Positions 6,603 through 14,222 of a DNA stretch of 19,975 bases are shown here, piece after piece. Position 1 is the first letter of the stretch, and every line of letters starts with the position of its first letter. Below the pieces are notes generated by a model, which ran no database searches, was not told the DNA's origin, and worked only from the letters and a program-made list of their open reading frames with translations. A program made the position numbers and the translations under genes. This DNA comes from JANPJV01 sp031425695. Its GTDB lineage: Bacteria > Pseudomonadota > Gammaproteobacteria > Xanthomonadales > SZUA-5. Location of the stretch: NCBI GenBank assembly GCA_031425695.1, contig JANPJV010000159.1, forward strand, positions 1 through 19,975, in the 5' to 3' direction.

Positions 6603-8285
6603 TTACTGTTCGAACGCACCCGCGTCGCACAGGCCGTCGGCGCGGGCAAAGCCGCGGACGTCGGTGCTGCTGCAGTAGCTGGCGACGCCGAAGTTGCGTT
6701 GCGGGCGGGTGGCGAGGTCGGCGGGCCAGCCGACGACTTCGAAGGGGCCACCGTACGCGCCGTAGCCCAGCCTGAAGACGTTGTTGCTGCTCTGGCGCTG
6801 GTCAACCGATTGAAGTGCGGGGCAGTTGGTGGCGAACGGGCCAAGCTGGTTGCCACCGTCGCTGAAGAGACCGCCGTTCGCTGCGGCGCAATAGTCAGCG
6901 ATCAGGCTGTTGGCGACGCGCACGGTGGTGTCGGGACATGCGGTCGTATAGCGCTTCGAGAGCCCCGGGGAACCGTTGCTCCAGGTCGCCATGTTGCCGT
7001 AGAGCGTGAGGTGGCGCAGGGTCGCCGTGCCTTCCGTCTCGATCGCTTGTCCGCGGCCCGAGGCGGCGGTGTTGCCATGCATCGAGACGTCCGTCGCATT
7101 GAAGGTCGCACAGGTCGAGTGGATCCCACCGCCGCCGGAGGCCGCCTGATTGCTGCGCAGGCTGACGCGATTCAACGATCGGCCCGGTTCCCAGTTCACG
7201 CTGCCGAGGAGGGCAATGCCACCGCCGACGCCGAGTTTGGCCTGGTTGAGCGCGATCTCGGCGTCGAATACGTTGAGCGCCGACGAGGTCGCGATACCGC
7301 CACCGTCGCTGGCTTCGTTCGCGAGGATGCGCACACGGTCGAGGCGCGTCTGCAATGGGCCACCGTATGGCTGCGCATTGTGGATGCCGCCGCCGACGCC
7401 CGCGGCAACGTTGTCCCTGATCACCAGCCAGGACGTCGACGGGACGCGCGCTGCGGTCGACAGGAACAGGCTCGACGTATCGCGCAGCATGATGCCGCCG
7501 CCGCTTTGGCCCGCTACGTTGTCGCTGATGACCGTCCCGCCGTTATCCACCCAGTTGATGGTCGTGAACAAGCCGGCCAGAGCGCTTCCGAAGATGTAGA
7601 TGCCGCCGCCATTGCTCTCGGCGCTGTTGCCGGTAATCAGGCTGTTGCTTGAAGTTACCGACACGATGCCGAGGAGGATCATGGCACCGCCGTGAACGGC
7701 AGTGTTCTGGCGCAGCGTGGACTGGTTGAGATTGAGCGTACCGTTGTGCACGTGGAGTGCGCCACCAGTGCTCGGGGAATAGCACGACTGCAACACGGCA
7801 CTGTTGAAGGTCAAGGTCGAACCGGCACCGGAGAAATTGACGCAGCCACCTTGCGCGCCGCGTCCGTGGGAGATGGTGAGCGCATTCACTTCGACGACGA
7901 TCGGATTGCTGGATGGCTGGCCGCCATGGATGACCGGGTTCGCGTGGGTGCCCGGGTGCCCGAAGCCGGTGTTCCAACGCAGTACCGTCGAGCCCGCTCC
8001 AGCGCCTACGAAGTTGATCGAGGAGGTGACCCACAGCGGACCGAGATCAGCCTGGTGCGTGTCCGGTGAGGAATCGGTGCGGGTCAGGTTGTAGGTGAGT
8101 GCACGCAGGATGACCCGATCCGCGTCCGGCGCGGCGTTTGCCGCCATGACCGCCTCGCGCACCGAGCAGTCGTTGAAGAAGCAGCCGTCCGGGGCGGGAT
8201 CGTCGGTGCGAGTGACGCGGAAGTCCGCGGCAGACGCGGCACTGCCGAGCAGGGCTGCAACGATCGCGAGGCTGAGCTTGTTCAT
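6603..8285 (-). CDS. secreted CSLREA-type right-handed beta-helix protein
   Basis: The start is taken at 8285 (MNKLSLAIVAALLGSAASAA), where GGAG stands six bases upstream and a classic signal peptide follows. The ORF extends 34 codons further but without such signals. The 560-residue product is exported. Just after cleavage comes DFRVTRTDD...CFFNDCSVREAVMAAN, the CSLREA-type N-terminal module. The body contains many repeated GGGI turns (GGGIYIFG, GGGIML, GGGIHNAQ, GGGIATS, GGGIALLG), typical of a parallel beta-helix like pectate-lyase or polymorphic-outer-membrane-type proteins. It ends in LCDAGAFEQ, like the DIGAFE ending of surface proteins with a choice-of-anchor Q-type C-terminus. No catalytic residues are recognised. 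A surface or extracellular adhesion or binding role is likely. A related gene starts at 19067. Confidence 0.85.
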   Translation of the reverse strand: MNKLSLAIVAALLGSAASAADFRVTRTDDPAPDGCFFNDCSVREAVMAANAAPDADRVILRALTYNLTRTDSSPDTHQADLGPLWVTSSINFVGAGAGSTVLRWNTGFGHPGTHANPVIHGGQPSSNPIVVEVNALTISHGRGAQGGCVNFSGAGSTLTFNSAVLQSCYSPSTGGALHVHNGTLNLNQSTLRQNTAVHGGAMILLGIVSVTSSNSLITGNSAESNGGGIYIFGSALAGLFTTINWVDNGGTVISDNVAGQSGGGIMLRDTSSLFLSTAARVPSTSWLVIRDNVAAGVGGGIHNAQPYGGPLQTRLDRVRILANEASDGGGIATSSALNVFDAEIALNQAKLGVGGGIALLGSVNWEPGRSLNRVSLRSNQAASGGGGIHSTCATFNATDVSMHGNTAASGRGQAIETEGTATLRHLTLYGNMATWSNGSPGLSKRYTTACPDTTVRVANSLIADYCAAANGGLFSDGGNQLGPFATNCPALQSVDQRQSSNNVFRLGYGAYGGPFEVVGWPADLATRPQRNFGVASYCSSTDVRGFARADGLCDAGAFEQ

Positions 8286-8378
8286 GAACAACTCCAACGG
8301 TGTGAGGTGTCCAAGTCCACGCAAACAAATGCAAAACAGGGCCTTGGGGGAGGTGGAGTTGTGACGTGTATCGCTTTT

Positions 8379-8461
8379 GTAGGTCATGTTGGCCGCGCGA
8401 GCGGCCTACTTGACGGCACGCCCATGTCAAGTAGCCCGCTTGCGCGGGCAACATGACCTAC
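8379..8461. repeat. 36-bp-arm inverted repeat between divergent genes
   Basis: The left arm 8379-8414 and right arm 8426-8461 are inverted copies with four mismatches and an 11-base loop. Each arm also has its own smaller hairpin (GGCCGC-GCGA-GCGGCC on the left, GCCCGC-TTGC-GCGGGC on the right). It lies about 94 bases upstream of the beta-helix gene and 82 bases upstream of fadH. It may be a BIME-type element or form a cruciform or regulatory structure. The small ORF extension upstream of the fadH start reads through its right arm. Confidence 0.85.
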
Positions 8462-8542
8462 GAGAGCACTCCCTGCACCGCCCCCGCTTGCCTACTCGAC
8501 ACCGCTGCGGCAGTGTCGGGATTCACTTTGCGGACACTCTCC

Positions 8543-10567
8543 ATGACCTCGCCCTACCCGCACCTCCTAGCGCCGCTCGACCTTGGATTTACGACGCTGC
8601 GCAATCGCGTGCTGATGGGGTCGATGCACACGGGCCTCGAAGATCGGGCGAAGGACTACGAGCGGCTGGCGACCTATTTCGGCGAGCGTGCGGCGGGTGG
8701 CGTGGCGCTGATCGTGACCGGTGGCATCGCGCCGAGCATCCAGGGCTGGTTGTCGCCGTTCGCGTCGAAGCTGTCGTGGCCGTGGGAGGTGCGTCGGCAT
8801 CGCAAGGTGACCGAGGCGGTACATTCGGAAGGTGGCAAGGTCGCGATGCAGATCCTGCACGCGGGTCGTTATGGCTACCAGCCGCTGTCGGTGGCGCCCT
8901 CGCCTATCAAGTCGCCGATCACGCCATTCAAGCCGCGCGAGCTCAGTTCAGCGGCCGTCGAGCGCACCATCGATGATTTTGTGCGCACGGCGGCGTATGC
9001 GCGCGAGGCCGGCTACGACGGCGTCGAGGTGATGGGATCGGAGGGTTATCTCATCAACCAGTTCCTGGTCACGCGCACGAATCAGCGCACCGACGAGTGG
9101 GGCGGCGCGTTCGAGAACCGCATGCGCTTTCCGGTCGAGATCGTGCGCCGCATGCGCGCGAAGCTGGGGCCGGATTTCATCATCATCTATCGCCTCTCGA
9201 TGCTCGACCTGGTCGAAGACGGACAGACCTGGGACGAGTGCGTGCAGCTCGCCAAGGCGATCGAGGCGGCTGGCGCGACGCTGATCAATACCGGCATCGG
9301 CTGGCACGAGGCGCGCATCCCGACCATCGTGACCAGCGTGCCGCGCGCGGCCTTCGCGTTCGTGACTGCGCGCATGAAGGCCGAGGTCAAGCTGCCGCTG
9401 ATCACGACCAACCGCATCAACATGCCGAGCGTGGCCGAGAAGCTGATCGCGACAGGCCAGTGCGACATGGTATCGATGGCGCGCCCGCTGCTGGCCGATG
9501 CTGACTGGGTGCGCAAGGCTGCTGCCGATCGCGCGAACGAGATCAACACCTGCATCGCCTGCAACCAGGCGTGCCTCGACCATGTGTTCGAGCGCAAGGT
9601 GGCCTCGTGCCTGGTCAATCCGCGCGCTTGCCACGAGACCGAGATCGTCATTCGACGCGCGCCCGCGATCAAGAAATTCGCGGTCGTGGGCGCTGGCCCC
9701 GCGGGTTTGTCGGCCGCAGTAACCCTGGCCGAGCGTGGGCACAAGGTCAGCGTGTTCGATGCCGCCGGCGAGATTGGCGGCCAGTTCAACATGGCCAAGC
9801 TGATTCCCGGCAAGGAAGAATTCGTCGAAACCCTGCGCTATTACCGCGTGCAGCTCGAACGCCTCGGCGTGCGCGTGCAGCTCGGCACGCGCGTCGATGC
9901 GGAGACCTTGAAAGCCGGTGGCTTCGACGAAGTCATCGTCGCCACGGGCGTCACCCCGCGCGATCCGAAGATCCCGGGCCAGGAACATCCCATGGTGCTG
10001 AGCTACGTCGAGCTGCTGGCGGGACAGGCACCCGTTGGCGAGCGCGTGGCGGTGATTGGCGCCGGCGGCATCGGCTTTGACGTGGCCGAATACCTGGTCA
10101 ACCATGGGCATTCGCCGACGCTCGACGCGCCCGCCTGGTATCGCGAATGGGGCATCGACCCGACGCTGTCCACGCGTGGCGGGTTGACGAAGGCGCAGGC
10201 GCCGGCTCCGGCGCGCAAGGTTTATCTGCTGCAACGATCCGACGGCAAGCTCGGCGATCGTCTCAACAAGACCTCCGGCTGGGTGCATCGCGCGACCTTG
10301 AAGATGGCGCGCGTGGAGATGGTCGGCGGCGTTTCGTACGAGCGCATCGACGATCGCGGTCTGGCCATTCGCACCGGTGAAGATGTGCGCGTGCTCGAGG
10401 TCGACAACGTGGTCATCTGCGCCGGGCAGGTCCCGAATCGCGCGCTCTACGATGCGGTCGTGGCAATCGGCCTGAAGGCGCATGTGATCGGCGGTGCGCA
10501 CGAGGCCGGGGAGCTCGATGCCAAGCGCGCGATCGACCAGGGCACGCGCCTGGCGGTGACGCTATAG
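8543..10567 (+). CDS. fadH: 2,4-dienoyl-CoA reductase (NADPH), FadH
   Basis: The product catalyses NADPH-dependent reduction of 2,4-dienoyl-CoA in beta-oxidation of unsaturated fatty acids. The chosen ATG (MTSPYPHLLAPLDLGFTTLR) gives 674 residues, close to the E. coli enzyme (672), and aligns with its N-terminus. An ORF extension of 30 codons to 8453 looks spurious. The N-terminal Old-Yellow-Enzyme-type TIM barrel contains GSMHTGLED, MGSEGYLINQF (catalytic Tyr169) and GIGWHEARIPT (His255). The 4Fe-4S cysteines are C337, C340, C344 and C356. The C-terminal half has the FAD-binding AVVGAGPAGLSAA and the NADP-binding VAVIGAGGIGFD, and ends DAKRAIDQGTRLAV. All key residues are present, so it should be active. 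It is convergent with the kinase gene, with an 18-base gap. A CSLREA gene lies divergently upstream. Confidence 0.97.
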   Translation: MTSPYPHLLAPLDLGFTTLRNRVLMGSMHTGLEDRAKDYERLATYFGERAAGGVALIVTGGIAPSIQGWLSPFASKLSWPWEVRRHRKVTEAVHSEGGKVAMQILHAGRYGYQPLSVAPSPIKSPITPFKPRELSSAAVERTIDDFVRTAAYAREAGYDGVEVMGSEGYLINQFLVTRTNQRTDEWGGAFENRMRFPVEIVRRMRAKLGPDFIIIYRLSMLDLVEDGQTWDECVQLAKAIEAAGATLINTGIGWHEARIPTIVTSVPRAAFAFVTARMKAEVKLPLITTNRINMPSVAEKLIATGQCDMVSMARPLLADADWVRKAAADRANEINTCIACNQACLDHVFERKVASCLVNPRACHETEIVIRRAPAIKKFAVVGAGPAGLSAAVTLAERGHKVSVFDAAGEIGGQFNMAKLIPGKEEFVETLRYYRVQLERLGVRVQLGTRVDAETLKAGGFDEVIVATGVTPRDPKIPGQEHPMVLSYVELLAGQAPVGERVAVIGAGGIGFDVAEYLVNHGHSPTLDAPAWYREWGIDPTLSTRGGLTKAQAPAPARKVYLLQRSDGKLGDRLNKTSGWVHRATLKMARVEMVGGVSYERIDDRGLAIRTGEDVRVLEVDNVVICAGQVPNRALYDAVVAIGLKAHVIGGAHEAGELDAKRAIDQGTRLAVTL

Positions 10568-10585
10568 GACGTCACGCTCGGCCTC

Positions 10586-13228
10586 TCAACCGTTGCGGTG
10601 CGCACGCACCCACGGGTGATCCGCTCCGAGCGCTTGACTGAGTGCATCGAGGGCCGCCTGCGGTGCGGGGGCGGACTGCAGTCGCGCCTGCCACAGCTCG
10701 GCCAGGCTGTGATCCATGCCGCCGCGGTCCTTCAGGCCGGCACTGACCGCGATCGCCGTCTCAGCGCAACGCGCCGCTGCCGCCGTGTGGCCGAGCACGT
10801 GTAATTGTTCGGCGAGCACCAGCAAGCTGCGCATGGCATTTCGTTGCGGCAGGCCGCTTTGCGCCGGCGTAGCAACCAGGGCAAACAATTCATCTAGCCT
10901 GGCCGGCTGCGGATCGTCGAGGATCGACAGCAGCAGTCGATAGCGGTCCACCGCGACCTGCAGTACTGGCAAGGGTTGCTTGCGCAGATGCGCGTCGATC
11001 CCATCGAGAAGTCGTGCCGAAGTCTCGAAATCACCGGCGAGGCGCGCGGTTTCAGACTCGATCACGCGCATGCGCAGGCAGTCCATGCTGTCAGCCCCGA
11101 CGCTGGAGCACATGGCACCGGCAGCCGCTTCGGCCAGGGACAACGCCTCGTCACGTCGATTCAGCAATGCCATCGCCTTGGCACGCGTGCCGTCGCGCGC
11201 TGCTCGCGGCGGAATGGATTCGGCCGCGCCGGAGCCCAGCGCCAGCTGATCGAGTTGCTCAAGCGCGAGCGCGATATCACCCCGCAAAAACCGCGCGCTC
11301 GGCGCGACCGCGAGGACCGATGCCGAGGAAGCGTTCTGGCTGACCCTGGCCTCACGCCAGATGCGCGCCGCAGTCTCGGCATTGGCGATGGCACCCTCGA
11401 GATCGCCCAGTTGCAACAGGCCGTTGGCCGCGCTACCGACCACCTCGCCGCGTGCGAGAGGGCTGCCATCGGTCGCGGCCGCCGCCCACTCGCCGGATTC
11501 GCGGGTCAACTGGGTCGCCTGCACGATCTCACCGCGCGCACGCAGGAGTTGCGCGCGATAATTGTGCAGCGTTGCAGCCTTCAAACCGCGATCTCCGGGC
11601 GGCAACAGCGCCTGCGCTTCGATGAGGCTGGTCTCGGCAGCGTCAAGTTGGCCGGTACGGATCAGCGCAAGCGTGCGGTCATCGAGCGCCTGCAGGCGGT
11701 CGCGCCGACCGGCGTCGGCAAGTTGCGGTTGCAGCTCGTCGAGCAATTTAAGCGCGTTCGGGAAATCGTTGTTTTGTACCAGCAAGTTGGCGACCGCCAG
11801 CGAGATGGTCCGCTGCATGCGGGGATCGCCGAAATCGCCCAGCAGGCGCGGGTCGGAGGCCCAGTCGAGCAACTGTTTGACCGCGACCTGCTCGCCGCTC
11901 GCCACGGCACGATTGATCACCGCGCCGAAGTGTTCGCTCAGAGCTTCCTGGTGACGCGCTTCGGCGAGCGAGGCATCGCGCTCGGCGCTGGCGACACGCG
12001 CCGCTTCATTGGCACGACCTGCCTGGGTCACACTGAAAGCGGTGGTGGCGATCAGCGCCAGCGTCGCCAGCGCGGTCATCGCCGCGCCGAGCCAGTGCCG
12101 CCGCAGGAACTTGGCCGAGCGGTACGAAAAGGATTCTGGGCGGGCGCGGATCGGCAACTGGCCAAGGAAGGCTTCGAGATCGTCGCCGAGCGCCTGCGCC
12201 GAGGCGTAACGGCGGCTCGGCTCGCGGCTCAGGCACTTGAGCACGATGGTGTCGAGGTCGCCCTTGAGCCGGCGCGCATTGCGCGTGGTGTGGGTCGCGG
12301 CGGCACGCGAGGGTGGCTCGGGATCGGTGTCGGTGATCGCCTGCATCAACGCCAGGCTGCTGTTGCCGCGCGCCTTGTGCGGGCGGCTGCCAGCCAGCAG
12401 CTCGTAGAGAATCACGCCGAGGCTATAGATATCGGTCGCCGTGGTGATCGTCGTGCCGGCGATCTGTTCGGGAGCGGCGTAGGCCATCGACAGCGGCGCC
12501 CGCGACACGCTGAGATCGCTGCCTTCATCGAGCAGCTTGGCGACGCCGAAATCGAGCAGCTTGGGCTCGCCGTTGGCCTCGACCAGGATGTTCGAGGGTT
12601 TGAGGTCGCGATGGACGATCAGGTTCTGATGCGCGAATTGGACCGCCGCGACCACGCGCGAGAACACGCGCAGGGTCTGTTCGAGCGACAGGCCTGCGCG
12701 CTTTACGTAGACATCGAGCGCCTCGCCGTCGACCAGGTCCATCGCGAACCAGGGCGCGCCATCGACGCTGCCGCCGTCGAGCACGCGGGCGATATTGGGA
12801 TGCTGCAGGCGCGCGAGGATCTGGCGCTCGCGCGTGAAGCGCTGCAGCGCTTCCGGAGACGGCAAGGCACTTGCGAGCAGCTTGATGGCGACGCGCTGCT
12901 GAAAGCCACCATCGCGCCGCTCTGCCAGCCACACCGAGCCCATGCCGCCATGCCCGAGCAACTCAAGCACGTGATAGGGGCCGAAGGCCTTGCCGACCTG
13001 CTGGAGCTGCGCGGGCTGGTCGCGCTCGTTGTGCTGGGTGATCAGCGGCTCGGCGAGCTCGGCGATATTGCCATCGAGCACACCGGCACCGGCATCCGCA
13101 CGCAACAGCGCACTGACCGCGTTGAACAGCTCGAAATCATCACCGCAGCGCGAACGCAACCAGGCCTCGCGAACCGCTTCCGGCTGGTCCAGCGCTTCAC
13201 CAAACAGTTCATGGATCACGGAGCTCAT
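10586..13228 (-). CDS. membrane Ser/Thr protein kinase with C-terminal TPR-like region
   Basis: The 880-residue product has a complete Hanks-type kinase domain (about 84-355): glycine loop GHGGMGSVW (92-100), VAIK (K116), HRDLKPSN (D208), DFG (227-229), APE (252-254) and DIYSLGVILYELLAG. A juxtamembrane stretch follows, then one transmembrane helix (about 379-400). The C-terminal 450 residues are alpha-helical, Ala/Leu-rich repeats with the look of TPR units (for example LAVANLLVQNNDFPNALKLLDELQPQL). The N-terminal 80 residues are short helices typical of sigma-linked kinases. It lies downstream of, and codirectional with, the ECF-like sigma gene (193-base gap holding a large inverted repeat). 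Such pairs are widespread in Lysobacterales, and the kinase may tune sigma activity or its regulon. The ATG at 13228 gives a normal N-terminus for this family. Confidence 0.92.
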   Translation of the reverse strand: MSSVIHELFGEALDQPEAVREAWLRSRCGDDFELFNAVSALLRADAGAGVLDGNIAELAEPLITQHNERDQPAQLQQVGKAFGPYHVLELLGHGGMGSVWLAERRDGGFQQRVAIKLLASALPSPEALQRFTRERQILARLQHPNIARVLDGGSVDGAPWFAMDLVDGEALDVYVKRAGLSLEQTLRVFSRVVAAVQFAHQNLIVHRDLKPSNILVEANGEPKLLDFGVAKLLDEGSDLSVSRAPLSMAYAAPEQIAGTTITTATDIYSLGVILYELLAGSRPHKARGNSSLALMQAITDTDPEPPSRAAATHTTRNARRLKGDLDTIVLKCLSREPSRRYASAQALGDDLEAFLGQLPIRARPESFSYRSAKFLRRHWLGAAMTALATLALIATTAFSVTQAGRANEAARVASAERDASLAEARHQEALSEHFGAVINRAVASGEQVAVKQLLDWASDPRLLGDFGDPRMQRTISLAVANLLVQNNDFPNALKLLDELQPQLADAGRRDRLQALDDRTLALIRTGQLDAAETSLIEAQALLPPGDRGLKAATLHNYRAQLLRARGEIVQATQLTRESGEWAAAATDGSPLARGEVVGSAANGLLQLGDLEGAIANAETAARIWREARVSQNASSASVLAVAPSARFLRGDIALALEQLDQLALGSGAAESIPPRAARDGTRAKAMALLNRRDEALSLAEAAAGAMCSSVGADSMDCLRMRVIESETARLAGDFETSARLLDGIDAHLRKQPLPVLQVAVDRYRLLLSILDDPQPARLDELFALVATPAQSGLPQRNAMRSLLVLAEQLHVLGHTAAAARCAETAIAVSAGLKDRGGMDHSLAELWQARLQSAPAPQAALDALSQALGADHPWVRAHRNG

Positions 13229-13270
13229 CGATACGGCGGGCCTTGTTTAACCTTGGATTACTCCGGGATG

Positions 13271-13378
13271 GCTCCCCTCTCCCATGTTCTTGGGGAGAGG
13301 GGGGAGAGGGCGCTTCCTGTCTGCAAAAAAGGCGCCCTCTCCCCCGGCCCCTCTCCCCAGAAGCATGGGAGAGGGGAG
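13271..13378. repeat. large inverted-repeat element, copy B, between sigma and kinase genes
   Basis: The left arm 13271-13312 and the right arm 13331-13378 are inverted copies built from GGGGAGAGGGG and CCCTCTCCCC blocks with an outer CTCCCATG. They are separated by about 18 bases. The design and blocks match copy A at 3806-3930. It stands in the leader of the kinase gene, downstream of the sigma stop at 13422. A read-through transcript could fold into a strong hairpin. Confidence 0.85.
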
Positions 13379-13421
13379 AATTAAAACTGATACGCGGGCG
13401 GGCGCCGTACCCTGACAGGCA

Positions 13422-13925
13422 TCAATCGCTCGTCCCCGTCAGATCCAAATGGATCTGCGCCCGCGCCGTGCGCCAGTAGCGGAACAAGGTGCGTTCGGTG
13501 AGGCCGAGCAGGCGCGCCATTTCCGGGAAGGCCAGCCCGCCGAAAAAGTGCAGCTCGACGACTTGCGCCAGCTCAGGCGAATTCTGCTCGAGCTTATGCA
13601 GGGATTGCTCGAGCGCAAGCACGTCGATCTCCATGCCCTTGTCGAGCTCGCCGAAGCGGTTGGTAATCGTCACTGAAACCTGGTCGCCCCCACGTTTCTC
13701 GGCGAGGCGCCGGCGCGCGGCGTCGACCAGGATCTGGCGCATCGCCCGCGCTGCAAGGTTCATCAGATGCGCATCACCCTCGGTGCCGGCGTGACCGCGC
13801 AGTTTCAGGAACAGCTCGTGCACCAATGCCGTGGTCTGCAAGGTGGCATCGCGGCGCAGGAGCAGTCGATGCGCCAGTTGCTTGAGCTCTGGGTAAAGCG
13901 CGGCGATCTGCTGATCGAGATCCAT
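13422..13925 (-). CDS. short ECF-like RNA polymerase sigma factor
   Basis: The start is taken at the ATG at 13925 (MDLDQQIAALYPELKQLAHR), giving 167 residues, slightly below the usual size for ECF-type sigma factors. The ORF runs further upstream but through low-complexity repeat sequence. Region 2 is AALYPELKQLAHRLLLRR...TTALVHELFLKLR. Region 4 is LAQVVELHFFGGLAFPEMARLLGLTERTLFRYWRTARAQIH, with a helix-turn-helix. The basic middle part MRQILVDAARRRLAEKRGG fits the TIGR02999/ECF43-like group that often sits beside a Ser/Thr kinase. The kinase gene follows on the same strand, with a gap of 193 bases. It probably recruits RNA polymerase to a small regulon, possibly under control of the kinase. 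No clear SD was seen before 13925. Confidence 0.88.
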   Translation of the reverse strand: MDLDQQIAALYPELKQLAHRLLLRRDATLQTTALVHELFLKLRGHAGTEGDAHLMNLAARAMRQILVDAARRRLAEKRGGDQVSVTITNRFGELDKGMEIDVLALEQSLHKLEQNSPELAQVVELHFFGGLAFPEMARLLGLTERTLFRYWRTARAQIHLDLTGTSD

Positions 13926-13999
13926 CCATAGACGCCGTGGGGTCACCGGCGCGGATGGTACAGGCAGACAGTGCCATTGCAACACGTAGGCCGCAATCA

Positions 14000-14106
14000 C
14001 GTAGGCCGCAGTGCGCGCAGCTCCACCGCGCGCTCTGCGGCAGTCGCGCGGGAAAGCCACAAAGCGCCGCAGAGCGCGCAATACGCCGCGCGCACTACGG
14101 CCTACG
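14000..14106. repeat. imperfect inverted repeat upstream of the sigma gene
   Basis: The left arm 14000-14041 begins CGTAGGCCGCAGTGCGCGC and the right arm 14066-14106 ends GCGCGCACTACGGCCTACG. They are complementary apart from a few mismatches and a short unpaired section, with a loop of about 24 bases. The right arm is part of the first 84-bp repeat. It lies between the end of the EAL-REC gene and the sigma start, and may be a terminator-like hairpin. Confidence 0.75.
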
Positions 14107-14222
14107 GGGCCCGCCCCTGGCCAGCGTCCGCCCCGTCGAGCCACAAAGCGCCGCAGAGCGCGCAATAAGCCGCGCGCACTACGGCCTACGGGGCCCGCGC
14201 CTGGCCAGCGTCCGCCCCGTCG
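14055..14222. repeat. 84-bp tandem duplication containing the 3' end of the EAL-REC gene
   Basis: Copy 1 is 14055-14138 and copy 2 is 14139-14222, with only about three differences. Copy 2 contains the last dozen codons and the TAG stop (14186-14188, complement) of the minus-strand EAL-REC gene. Copy 1 is therefore a non-coding duplicate of that gene's 3' end plus downstream DNA. Confidence 0.88.

Noticed and set aside
6387..7652. Plus-strand ORF (421 codons) opposite the beta-helix gene
   Set aside because: Antisense shadow of a gene with clear signal peptide, CSLREA module and GGGI repeats.
8948..10501. Minus-strand ORF (517 codons) opposite fadH
   Set aside because: fadH is unmistakable on the plus strand; the antisense frame is histidine/arginine-rich without domains.
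10976..13384. Plus-strand ORF (802 codons) opposite the Ser/Thr kinase
   Set aside because: Antisense shadow; the minus strand carries all kinase motifs.
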